This document shows, piece by piece, positions 5,817 to 12,065 of a stretch of DNA of 12,097 bases. Each line of letters begins with the position of its first letter. Positions within the stretch are counted from its first letter, which is position 1. The stretch is taken from contig CAVOGY010000008.1 of assembly GCA_963695675.1 (NCBI GenBank), forward strand, positions 1 through 12,097, given 5' to 3'. This DNA is from DASUPK01 sp963695675 (GTDB lineage Bacteria; Actinomycetota; Thermoleophilia; Solirubrobacterales; 70-9). Under the pieces are notes generated by a model. That model saw only the letters and a program-made list of their open reading frames with translations. It was not told the origin of the DNA and made no database searches. Made by a program: the position numbers and the translations under genes.

Positions 5817-7153
5817 CCGAGCATCCTCCGTGGCAGCTCGTAGAAGAAGCTCGCCGCCAGCTCGACGTCTGACGTGGGAACGCGCTCGTCCGCTCCATGG
5901 ACGAGCGGCGCTGCCTCGACCAAGCCGATCTCGCGATGCGGGCAGAACCCGTAGACCACCGCGTCCGGGAAGGCGGTGCGGAACGGGTTGCTGTCGCTGA
6001 ACCCGGGCATCACCATCGGCGCCAAGCCTGCACCCGGGTCGACCTCGCGGACCCAGTCGCGGATGGCGTCCGCGAGGGGCGACTCCATCGGCGAGCTGTT
6101 GCCGACCACGCCCTCGCTGAACTCGACGGTGTAATCGCCCTCGCCGATCAGCGTCTCGAGCTGCCTGAGCGCTTCATCCTCGCCGTAGCCCGGCGGCACG
6201 CGGCAGTCGATCAGCGCCTCCGCCTCCGACGGGATCACGTTCGCCTTCCTGCCCGACTCGGCGATCGTCGGCGTCAGCGTCACGCCAAGCATCGGCTCGA
6301 CCAGGTAGTCGGCGAGCAGGGGCTGCTCGGCCCGAAGGCGGTCGAGCCCGGCCCGCACCCCCTCTTGGCCGGGGAAAGGCTCACCGAGGAGCGCCTCCAG
6401 CAGTGCCTCGCCGACCGGCGTCGGCTCCGGCGTCGGCTGCTCGGTGAGGGCGGAGATATAGCCGGCGAGCTTGAGCAGGGCGTTGTCGCCGATTCGCGGC
6501 ACGGAGGCGTGCCCGGCCCGGCCCCTGGTACGGAGGCGCATCCGGAAGATCCCCTTCTCGCCAACGCTGAGCGTGTAGAGGCGCCGGCTCCCGAACTCGA
6601 CCAGCCCGCCGCCGCCCTCGTTGACGACGAAGTCGCTGCGCACCGCGTCGGGATGGCGCTCACAGAGCCAGTGTGCGCCCAGCCCGCCGCCGACCTCCTC
6701 GTCGGCGGTCAGCACCAGGAGGAGATCGCCCGCCGCGGGGCGCCAGCCGCTGCCGCCGAGCATGACGCAGGCCGCGACCTCGGAGGCAACCTGGCCCTTC
6801 ATGTCGAGCGCTCCCCTGCCGCGGACCCAACCGTCGACGACATCGCCGGACCAGGGATCGAAGCTCCACTCGTCGGGGTCGGCGCGGACGGTGTCGACGT
6901 GGCCGAGGAGGGTGAGGGTCGGCCCGTCCTGGGCACCGCGCAGCCTGGCGACGAGGTTCGGGCGACCGGGCTCCGCCTCGAGCAGATCGCACTCGAAGCC
7001 GGCGGCGGTCAGCGTCCCGCGCAGGAACTCCTGCACGGGCCGCTCGTTCCCGGGCGGGTTCACCGTGTTCGTCTGGATCAGGCGCCCGAGAAGCTCGACC
7101 GCCCGGGGGCCGAGGCCCTGGGGGACGGCGGTCGTGGCAGTGCCCTGCTCCAT
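5813..7153 (-). CDS. M20-family metallohydrolase (ArgE/DapE/carboxypeptidase G2-like)
   Basis: A 446-residue di-zinc amidohydrolase/peptidase, probably cytoplasmic since no signal peptide is seen. Metal and catalytic residues are complete: His85 and Asp87 (LLGHVDTV), bridging Asp117 (GALDMKG), catalytic Glu152 followed by metal ligand Glu153 (TADEEVGG), Glu179 (VNEGGGG) and His419 (LVHGADE). The dimerisation/lid domain lies at about 198-320, with His215 in GRAGHAS reaching the active site. The substrate could be an N-acyl amino acid or dipeptide; sequence alone does not decide between ArgE-, DapE- and peptidase-type activity. It is the first gene of the five-gene run. The ATG has no Shine-Dalgarno sequence but a TAAGCT box 7 nt upstream, suggesting a leaderless start. 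Confidence 0.92.
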   Translation of the reverse strand: MEQGTATTAVPQGLGPRAVELLGRLIQTNTVNPPGNERPVQEFLRGTLTAAGFECDLLEAEPGRPNLVARLRGAQDGPTLTLLGHVDTVRADPDEWSFDPWSGDVVDGWVRGRGALDMKGQVASEVAACVMLGGSGWRPAAGDLLLVLTADEEVGGGLGAHWLCERHPDAVRSDFVVNEGGGGLVEFGSRRLYTLSVGEKGIFRMRLRTRGRAGHASVPRIGDNALLKLAGYISALTEQPTPEPTPVGEALLEALLGEPFPGQEGVRAGLDRLRAEQPLLADYLVEPMLGVTLTPTIAESGRKANVIPSEAEALIDCRVPPGYGEDEALRQLETLIGEGDYTVEFSEGVVGNSSPMESPLADAIRDWVREVDPGAGLAPMVMPGFSDSNPFRTAFPDAVVYGFCPHREIGLVEAAPLVHGADERVPTSDVELAASFFYELPRRMLG

Positions 7154-7160
7154 CGGGCCC

Positions 7161-7166
7161 AGCTTA
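7161..7166 (-). promoter_or_regulatory. Candidate -10 box (TAAGCT) for the M20-to-methyltransferase operon
   Basis: On the minus strand TAAGCT fits TANNNT and ends 7 nt before the ATG at 7153, the spacing expected if transcription begins at the start codon. No ribosome binding site is present in between. No clear -35 box was found at normal spacing. Confidence 0.38.
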
Positions 7167-7210
7167 GGGCCTCAAGGGAGGGGCGCTCCGGCCAAGGCGA
7201 GCGCGGCACC

Positions 7211-7240
7211 TTCAGAGGCGCCATGCCGCGGGTTCATACT
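7211..7240 (+). promoter_or_regulatory. Candidate promoter (TTCAGA / 18 nt / CATACT) for the SnoaL-rarA unit
   Basis: TTCAGA (7211-7216) matches four of six positions of TTGACA. It is separated by 18 nt from CATACT (7235-7240), a fair -10. The ATG of the NTF2-like gene follows after 8 nt, again leaving little or no leader. GGAAG at 7241-7245 is too close to the ATG to be an ordinary ribosome binding site. Confidence 0.4.
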
Positions 7241-7248
7241 GGAAGCGC

Positions 7249-7662
7249 ATGGGGAACCCGAACGTCGAGCGCGTCTACGAGCTCCTCGCCGCGTACCTGC
7301 AGGGCAACGAGGAGAGGATCCGGCAACTGATCGACCCCGAAGGCGAGATCTACGGCGCCCCCGGCATCGTCAATTCCGGTACCTACGGTGGCTATGAGGG
7401 CTTTCGGCAATGGGTGAGCCAGTGGGAGGAGGCATGGGCCGAGATCAGCTACGACCTCGGTGAGATCGTCGAGGTGGATGAGTCAATGCTGGTCGTGCCG
7501 GTCCACGTCGTGGGCCGCGGGGCATCCAGCGGCGTCGAGATCGACACCGTCTTCGGCTGGCTCTACGAGTGGAGGGATGGGCGGGCGACCCGTTTTCACG
7601 TCTACCCGACTGTCGGGGACGCGACGGAGGCGGCCGGGCGCCTGGCCGGCGAGCACGCATGA
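7249..7662 (+). CDS. NTF2/SnoaL-like domain protein
   Basis: A 137-residue single-domain protein of the NTF2-like (SnoaL) cone fold. The opening helices are NVERVYELLAAYLQGNEERI and the following RQLIDPEGEIYG. A YGGYEGFRQWVSQWEEAW helix (about 44-61) follows, then four long strands: EISYDLGEIVEVD, MLVVPVHVVGRG, GVEIDTVFGWLYEWRDG and ATRFHVYPTVGDA. This is the standard order for small ketosteroid-isomerase-like proteins. Members may be isomerases, cyclases, hydrolases or non-catalytic binders; the substrate cannot be told here. Its TGA overlaps the rarA ATG (ATGA), so the two are probably translated together, though a functional link to replication repair is not evident. Confidence 0.86.
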   Translation: MGNPNVERVYELLAAYLQGNEERIRQLIDPEGEIYGAPGIVNSGTYGGYEGFRQWVSQWEEAWAEISYDLGEIVEVDESMLVVPVHVVGRGASSGVEIDTVFGWLYEWRDGRATRFHVYPTVGDATEAAGRLAGEHA

Positions 7663-9003
7663 GCGAGCGGCTCTTCGAGACGGGCGGGGAGGCCCGCCGG
7701 ACGGGCGTCCCGCTGGGGGAGACCCCGCTCGCGACCAGGATGCGCCCGCGATACCTGGACGAGTTCGTGGGGCAGGGTCACCTGCTCGGCGAGGGCTCGG
7801 CGCTGCGCGTCGCGATCGAGTCCGGTGAGCCCCACTCGGCGATCTTCTACGGCCCGCCCGGGACCGGGAAGACGACGCTGGCGCGGATCATCGCGGCCCG
7901 GATCGAGGGCGCCTTCGAGGAGCTCTCCGCCGTCAACGCAGGGCGGGCCGAGGTCAGGGAGGTGATCGCCCGCGCGGAGGAGCGCCGCGCCTCGGGGCGG
8001 CCGACGATCTTCTTCCTGGACGAGATCCACCGCTTCAACAAGGCTCAGCAGGACGCCCTCCTCCCGGCCGTGGAGGAGGGGCTGGTGACGCTTGATCGGG
8101 GCGACGACCGAGAACCCCTACTTCGAGGTCAACTCGGCCCTGCTCTCCCGCACTCAGATCTACGAGTTCCGGCCGCTCGCCGACGACGAGATCGAGGGCC
8201 TGTTGCGGCGCGCGCTGACCGACGAGCGCGGGCTCCCGGGCTCCCCGCCGATCCCGGACGAGGCACTTCGGATGCTGGCGGCCCGGGCCGGCGGCGATGC
8301 CCGCGTCGCCCTGGCGGCGCTGGAGCGCGCGACCGAGACCACCGCCGCGGCCGGCGCGAGCGAGGTTTCGATCGCGGCAGTCGAGGACGCCCTGCAGCGC
8401 AAGGCCCTGCTCTACGACCGCCAGGGCGACAAGCATTACGACTACATCTCGGCCTGGATCAAGGCGACCCGCGGATCCGACGTGGACGCCTCGATCTACT
8501 ACCTGGCGGTGATGCTGGAGGGGGGCGAGGATCCCCGCTTCATCGCTCGGCGGATGGTGATCTTCGCCTCGGAGGACATCGGCAATGCCGATCCGCAGGC
8601 CCTCGTGATCGCCAACGCCGCCGCGCAGGCGGTCGACCGGGTCGGCCTGCCGGAGTGCGCACTCAACCTGGCCCAGGCCGCCGCCTATCTGGCCCTCGCA
8701 CCGAAGTCGAACGCCTCCACTCGCGCAATCTCCAGGGCCGGGGCGCACGTCCGCGAGCACGGCGCCGCCGAGCCGCCGCCGTACCTGCAGGATTCCCACT
8801 ATCCCGGCGCTCGCAAGCTCGGCCGGGGCGAGGGCTACCGGTACCCGCATGACGAGCCGGATGCCGTCACCGACCAGCCGCTCGCACCCGAGTCGGTCCG
8901 GGGCGAGCGCTTCTACGAGCCGACCGACCGGGGCTTCGAGGCGGAGCTCCGGGAGCGACTCGAGCGACTGCGCAAGCTACTGGGCGGACGCGACCAGCGT
9001 TAG
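7659..9003 (+). CDS. rarA: Replication-associated recombination protein RarA (MgsA), split by a one-base insertion
   Basis: RarA is an AAA+ ATPase of the RarA/MgsA/WRNIP1 family acting at stalled replication forks. The first frame gives residues 1-145: Walker A GPPGTGKT (65-72) and Walker B FFLDEIHRFN (118-127), ending VEEGLVTL at codon CTT 8091-8093. The protein then continues one base later with IGATTENPYFEVNS (sensor 1), LLSRTQIYEF (Arg finger) and a long C-terminal half with the tetramerisation region (YDYISAWIKATRGSD, FASEDIGNADP, PKSNAS). It ends at the TAG at 9001-9003. Reconstructed length is about 447 aa, normal for the family. Reading ACGCTTGATC as ACGCTGATC restores a single frame. 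As written, translation from 7659 runs on in the wrong frame to 8852, so the N-terminal product would lose sensor 1. This is either a real mutation or a sequence error. Confidence 0.93.
8072..8094 (+). promoter_or_regulatory. Internal ribosome binding site-like run and TTG at the rarA frameshift
   Basis: GGAGGAGGGG (8072-8081) is followed after 10 nt by TTG (8092-8094). That TTG opens the downstream rarA frame exactly at the IGATTENP motif, so a separate C-terminal polypeptide of about 303 residues could be made. The purine run also encodes the conserved VEEGL residues, so it may be fortuitous. Confidence 0.3.
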
Positions 9004-9022
9004 CCGCACGTTAAGCGCAAAG

Positions 9023-9057
9023 GTCCTTGCCACCGCCGCAACCTTTCCGGCAAGGAC
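9023..9057 (+). terminator. Inverted repeat after rarA (possible terminator)
   Basis: GTCCTTGCC (9023-9031) and GGCAAGGAC (9049-9057) form a perfect 9-bp stem with a 17-nt loop, 20 nt after the rarA stop. No T-run follows, so it is not a textbook intrinsic terminator. AAAGGT (9019-9024) can alternatively pair with ACCTTT (9041-9046) inside the loop, excluding part of the first stem. Confidence 0.4.
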
Positions 9058-9136
9058 GTGTTCTGAGGGTCGTCTGACGCTCTGGCAATCGTGCGGTTCG
9101 CCGGAGCCGGCGCGTAAAAAGCCGGGGAGTGGACAC

Positions 9137-9243
9137 GGAGGCCGGGAGCTCGGGGATTGCTCTCGGCCTCCACTTCTTTCGGCCGACATGGTCGGAAGAA
9201 GGGAGAGAGGGGAGAACGGCCTCGGCGGGAGGCCGCTCTCCCC
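9137..9243 (+). other. Three consecutive hairpins with duplicated arms (structured RNA or compound terminator)
   Basis: Hairpin 1 pairs GGAGGCCGGGAGC (9137-9149) with GCTCTCGGCCTCC (9159-9171), 13 bp with one G-T pair and a 9-nt loop. Hairpin 2 pairs CTTCTT (9173-9178) with AAGAAG and CCGAC with GTCGG around ATG, with a TCGG bulge. Hairpin 3 pairs GGGGAGA-A-CGGCCTC (9209-9223) with GAGGCCG-C-TCTCCCC (9229-9243), 14 bp around one A/C mismatch and a GGCGG loop. GAGGCCG occurs at 9138 and 9229, and CGGCCTC at 9164 and 9217, so the outer hairpins could re-pair with each other. No T-run follows. I do not recognise a known riboswitch or ncRNA family. Confidence 0.5.
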
Positions 9244-9298
9244 GTGTCAGCTTCATGGCCGGCCGGGCCGGGGTGAATTTCCGGCCCGCGGCGCCACG

Positions 9299-9304
9299 TA
9301 GAAT
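9299..9304 (+). promoter_or_regulatory. Candidate -10 box (TAGAAT) for the aldehyde dehydrogenase gene
   Basis: TAGAAT matches TATAAT in five of six positions and lies 37 nt before the ATG, leaving a leader of about 30 nt that contains the ribosome binding site. The -35 region is unclear; TTTCCG at 9278-9283 with a 15-nt spacer is a poor match. Confidence 0.42.
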
Positions 9305-9327
9305 CGCTCCGACCGAGCGCAAGCGAC

Positions 9328-9334
9328 GAGAGGA
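9328..9334 (+). promoter_or_regulatory. Ribosome binding site fixing the aldehyde dehydrogenase start
   Basis: GAGAGGA lies 7 nt before the ATG at 9342. It decides for this start over in-frame upstream codons reaching back to 9129, whose translation shows no conserved domain. Confidence 0.6.
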
Positions 9335-9341
9335 AGCAGCG

Positions 9342-11030
9342 ATGGAGGCGAGCAGCTCCCGCAGCACCAGCACTGGTCGGAAGTCAGGCGCCGACGGCGG
9401 GAGCGGCAACGGCACCGCGCCCGCAAAGTCGGACAAGAAGGCCAAGTCCTCGAAGCGATCCAAGGGCAAGCCCGCGCTCGAGTCCTTCAACCCGGCGACC
9501 GGGGAGCTGATCGGGGCCGTCGAGACGCTGACCCCCGCCAAGGTGCAGGGTGTCGTCGACGACGTCGCCGAGGTGCAGCCCTTCTGGGCCGCGCTCTCAC
9601 TCGAGGACCGTGCCCGCTACATGCGTCGCGCCGGCGACGTGCTGCTCGAGGACATGGACGAGATCGCCGAGCTGCTCACCAACGAGCAGGGCAAGCCGCG
9701 GGTCGAGAGCTACACGATGGAGGTTCTCCCCACGATCGACTCCCTCAAGTGGATCGCCGACAACGGCCCGGACATCCTCTCCGACGAGAAGCTCTCGATG
9801 CCGCCGATCCTGAAGACGAAGAGGGCGAAGTTCACCTTCGAGCCGATCGGCGTGGTGGGCGTGATCGCCCCGTGGAACTACCCCTGGTCGATCCCCTTCG
9901 GCGAGGTGGCGATCGCGCTGATGGCAGGTAACGGCGTCGTCCTCAAGCCCGCCAGCCTCACTCCGCTGATCGGAGAGCGGATCCGGCAGACGTTCGAGAA
10001 GGCCGGGCTCCCGGAGGGCCTGGTCCGGACGGTCCACGGCGGCGGCCGGATCGGCGACGCGCTGGTCAAGTCGAGCGCCGGCAAGATCTTCTTCACGGGC
10101 TCGGTCGAGGTCGGCCGCAAGGTCGGGGTCGAGTGCGCCAAGCGCATGAAGGGCTCGGTGCTCGAGCTCGGCGGCAAGGACCCGCAGATCGTCTGCCCCG
10201 ACGCGGACCTCGCCAACGCCGTCTCCGGCGCGGTCTGGGGCGGCTTCGCGAACGCCGGTCAGACCTGCTCGGGGATCGAGCGTGTCTACGTGCACCGGGA
10301 CGTGGCCGACGAGTTCCTCGAGGGCGTCGTCCGCGAGACCGGGCGGCTCACGGCGGGCGACCCGCGCGACTGGACGACCGAGATCGGCCCGATGGTCTCC
10401 GACGAGCAGGCGGAGATCGTCAATGAGCTGGTCGAGGACGCGGTCAAGAACGGCGCCGAGCAGCTCTCCGGGGGCCCGATCCAGGTCGATGGGCTGAAGG
10501 GCAGCTTCATCGCGCCGGTCGTGCTGACCGGCGTCACCCACGAGATGAGGATCATGAAAGAGGAGATCTTCGGGCCGGTGCTCCCCGTGATGACGGCGGA
10601 CTCCGAGGAGGAGGCGATCGAGTTCGCCAACGACTCCGAGTTCGGCCTCGGGGCGTCGATCTGGACCAGGGACCGGTCCAAGGGCGAGCGGATGGCCCAC
10701 CAGATCCAGTCCGGAATGGTCTGGATCAACGATCACTCGTTCTCGCACGGCGCCTGCCAGTGCGCCTGGGGCGGCGTCAAGAACTCGGGCCTCGGCCGCT
10801 CGCACTCGAAGTTCGGCTTCTACGAGTGCGTCAACATCAAGCAACTCGCCTGGGAGCCGGGATGGACCCGCGACATCTGGTGGCAACCGTACGACCGCAA
10901 GCTCGGCGACGCGATCCGCTACTCCGCGCAGCTGCTCTACAGCCGGAACGGCAATCGCCTCAAGGCACTTCGTGAGGGCTTCCGCCCTCTCGTCGAGGTG
11001 ACCCGACGGACGATGCGCAAGGGCGCCTAG
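9342..11030 (+). CDS. NAD(P)+-dependent aldehyde dehydrogenase with extended termini
   Basis: A 562-residue ALDH-superfamily enzyme oxidising an aldehyde to its acid. Active-site residues are all present: Asn179 (IAPWNYPW), Lys202 (VLKPAS, coenzyme ribose/phosphate), general base Glu275 (LELGGKDP) and nucleophile Cys309 (GQTCSG). The FTGS loop and EEIFGPVLPV strand are intact. The catalytic core runs from about residue 46 (LESFNPATGELIG) to about 500. Two extensions are unusual: about 43 Ser/Gly/Lys-rich residues in front, likely disordered, and about 60 behind the core (RDIWWQPYDRKLGDAIRYSA to the basic TRRTMRKGA). The latter resembles tails of some actinobacterial ALDHs and may touch membranes or partners. 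The core end (WGGVKNSGLGRSHSKFGF) recalls succinate-semialdehyde- and fatty-aldehyde-type enzymes, but the substrate is undecided. It appears monocistronic. Confidence 0.93.
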   Translation: MEASSSRSTSTGRKSGADGGSGNGTAPAKSDKKAKSSKRSKGKPALESFNPATGELIGAVETLTPAKVQGVVDDVAEVQPFWAALSLEDRARYMRRAGDVLLEDMDEIAELLTNEQGKPRVESYTMEVLPTIDSLKWIADNGPDILSDEKLSMPPILKTKRAKFTFEPIGVVGVIAPWNYPWSIPFGEVAIALMAGNGVVLKPASLTPLIGERIRQTFEKAGLPEGLVRTVHGGGRIGDALVKSSAGKIFFTGSVEVGRKVGVECAKRMKGSVLELGGKDPQIVCPDADLANAVSGAVWGGFANAGQTCSGIERVYVHRDVADEFLEGVVRETGRLTAGDPRDWTTEIGPMVSDEQAEIVNELVEDAVKNGAEQLSGGPIQVDGLKGSFIAPVVLTGVTHEMRIMKEEIFGPVLPVMTADSEEEAIEFANDSEFGLGASIWTRDRSKGERMAHQIQSGMVWINDHSFSHGACQCAWGGVKNSGLGRSHSKFGFYECVNIKQLAWEPGWTRDIWWQPYDRKLGDAIRYSAQLLYSRNGNRLKALREGFRPLVEVTRRTMRKGA

Positions 11031-11037
11031 GCCTGCA

Positions 11038-11097
11038 GGTCGGGCGCGACCGGCCGCGAACAGGTCAGATAACGGACTAGTACGGCGGAGGCCGCCG
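11038..11097 (+). terminator. Two GC-rich hairpins after the aldehyde dehydrogenase gene
   Basis: GGTCG (11038-11042) pairs with CGACC (11047-11051) around GGCG, starting 7 nt after the stop codon. CGGCGG (11083-11088) pairs with CCGCCG (11092-11097) around AGG. Neither has a T-run. They may act together as a weak or Rho-assisted terminator, which is common in high-GC actinobacteria. Confidence 0.35.
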
Positions 11098-11120
11098 GTC
11101 TCTATGCACAGAGCAAGGAA

Positions 11121-11132
11121 TTCGCTCGCGAA
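11121..11132 (+). promoter_or_regulatory. Short palindrome upstream of the secreted-protein gene
   Basis: TTCGC and GCGAA flank two bases in a locally A+T-richer stretch (about 11100-11170), which probably contains the promoter of the following gene. The palindrome could be an operator, but it is short enough to arise by chance. Confidence 0.22.
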
Positions 11133-11173
11133 AAGTGCTGAGCCTACGAAGAATCTGTTATCCAGCCCGCTTC

Positions 11174-12065
11174 GTGCCCAAGCAGGGACGCTTCCGCACG
11201 GCCTCGATCGCGGCCAGCTTGCTGGCCTTTTTGCTATGCGCGTTGCTTGTGAGCGCTGCGGCAGGCAGCGGTCCGCAGGCCCCGACCGCGCGGGTGGCGA
11301 AGTCGGTCCGGGTCGTCGAGCGCAGCTTCCAGCTCACGCGGCCGGATCAGAAGGAACGACTGACGGTGGGCTGCCCCGGTCATTCCATGCCCCTCGGCGG
11401 CGGCATGAGCAGCTATCCACCCCCGGGCGCGGGCGGCGAGGGCGTCTACCCACGCTCCTACGAGCGCCTCGGCGTACAGGGCGGTTGGCACGTCACAGCA
11501 GTGCTCTATGACCCGACTCCCCGCAGGACCCAGGGACGCGACGTGACCCTGCAGGTCGCCTGCGGGCCGAAGATCGGGCACGTCACCCCGCCGCACACCA
11601 CCAAGTTCGTGAAGCCCGGCCGGACCAAGACCGCGACCGCCACCTGTCCGGGGCGGAGGCACCTGTTCTCCGGGGGCTTCCAGCGGACGAACCTCACGTC
11701 GCAAGGCGGCGACTACGTGATCGAGTCGCGCGCGATCTCGACGAAGTCCTGGCAGGGTGGTCGCGCACGCGTTCGGCGGCTTCGGCGGGCAGATCACGGC
11801 GATCGCCTATTGCACGAGGAGCAAGCGGTCCCTGGTCACCGAGGTCTCGAGTTCGACGTCGCTCGGCCCCGGCCTCGGCACAGCGACCACTCCCACCTGC
11901 CCGCCCGGACAGCGGATGACGGCCGGAGGCTTCAGCAGCAACGGCTCCACCTCGGTCTTCCTGACCAACGGCATGCTGAACGTGGACGGCACCTGGTCGG
12001 CTTCGGGCTTCAACTGGGGCTCGGGCGCCTCGCTGACCGCCTACGGCTACTGCCTGCGCGCCTAG
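11174..12065 (+). CDS. Secreted protein of three cysteine-bounded repeats, interrupted by a one-base insertion
   Basis: From a GTG at 11174 the protein opens VPKQGRFRTASIAASLLAFL and LCALLVSAAAGSG, a clear Sec signal peptide with likely cleavage after AAA30. Three repeats follow, each opening with Cys-Pro and Gly-Gly and closing on a Cys: C67PGHSMPLGGGM to C130; C158PGRRHLFSGGF to C213; C242PPGQRMTAGGF to C293. Each has a central Trp strand (WHVTAVLY, WxVVAHAF, WSASGFNW). After Trp193 (11750-11752) the frame shifts: four bases stand where three are expected (11753-11756). The rest (VVAHAF...) lies one frame over, to the TAG at 12063-12065. Reconstructed length is 296 aa. Such CPxG..GGF...YxxC repeats occur in uncharacterised exported actinobacterial proteins, as I recall. 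An in-frame GTG at 11135 is an alternative start. Confidence 0.75.
11212..11232 (+). terminator. Intrinsic-terminator-like hairpin and T-run inside signal-peptide codons
   Basis: GGCCAG (11212-11217) pairs with CTGGCC (11222-11227) around CTTG, directly followed by five T (11228-11232). It is the only hairpin in the window with a proper T-tract. It lies inside the hydrophobic core of the secreted protein's signal peptide, which here uses the otherwise rare codons TTT, TTG and CTA. It could end readthrough from the aldehyde dehydrogenase, attenuate the secreted gene, or be coincidence. Confidence 0.45.

Larger units (their letters stand above)
9004..9341 (+). other. Non-coding, hairpin-rich gap between rarA and the aldehyde dehydrogenase
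   Basis: This 338-nt gap holds no credible gene. It contains a small hairpin at 9023-9057, a less structured part at 9058-9136, a run of three hairpins at 9137-9243, and the aldehyde dehydrogenase promoter and ribosome binding site at 9299-9334. An open frame joined to the aldehyde dehydrogenase covers 9129-9341, but it has no family resemblance and crosses the hairpins. Confidence 0.6.

Noticed and set aside
5897..7330. Plus-strand open frame of 477 codons opposite the M20 gene
   Set aside because: The minus strand encodes a complete M20 enzyme with all metal ligands; the plus frame is a compositional shadow.
8085..8100. Programmed ribosomal frameshift in rarA
   Set aside because: CTTGATC superficially recalls the prfB CTT-TGA site, but there is no stop codon in the A site, no spaced upstream Shine-Dalgarno at the prfB distance, and P-site re-pairing would be poor. 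An insertion or read error is simpler.
9129..9341. Upstream in-frame extension of the aldehyde dehydrogenase
   Set aside because: It runs through the hairpin element and the -10 candidate, and a good ribosome binding site precedes the ATG at 9342.
9597..10886. Minus-strand open frame of 429 codons opposite the aldehyde dehydrogenase
   Set aside because: It mirrors a complete aldehyde dehydrogenase; the peptide is Asp/Leu/Arg/His-rich with no recognisable domain.
11104..11511. Plus-strand 135-codon frame over the start of the secreted protein
   Set aside because: Its peptide is Arg/Gly-rich and lacks a signal peptide, while the frame starting at 11174 has a textbook one plus cysteine repeats.
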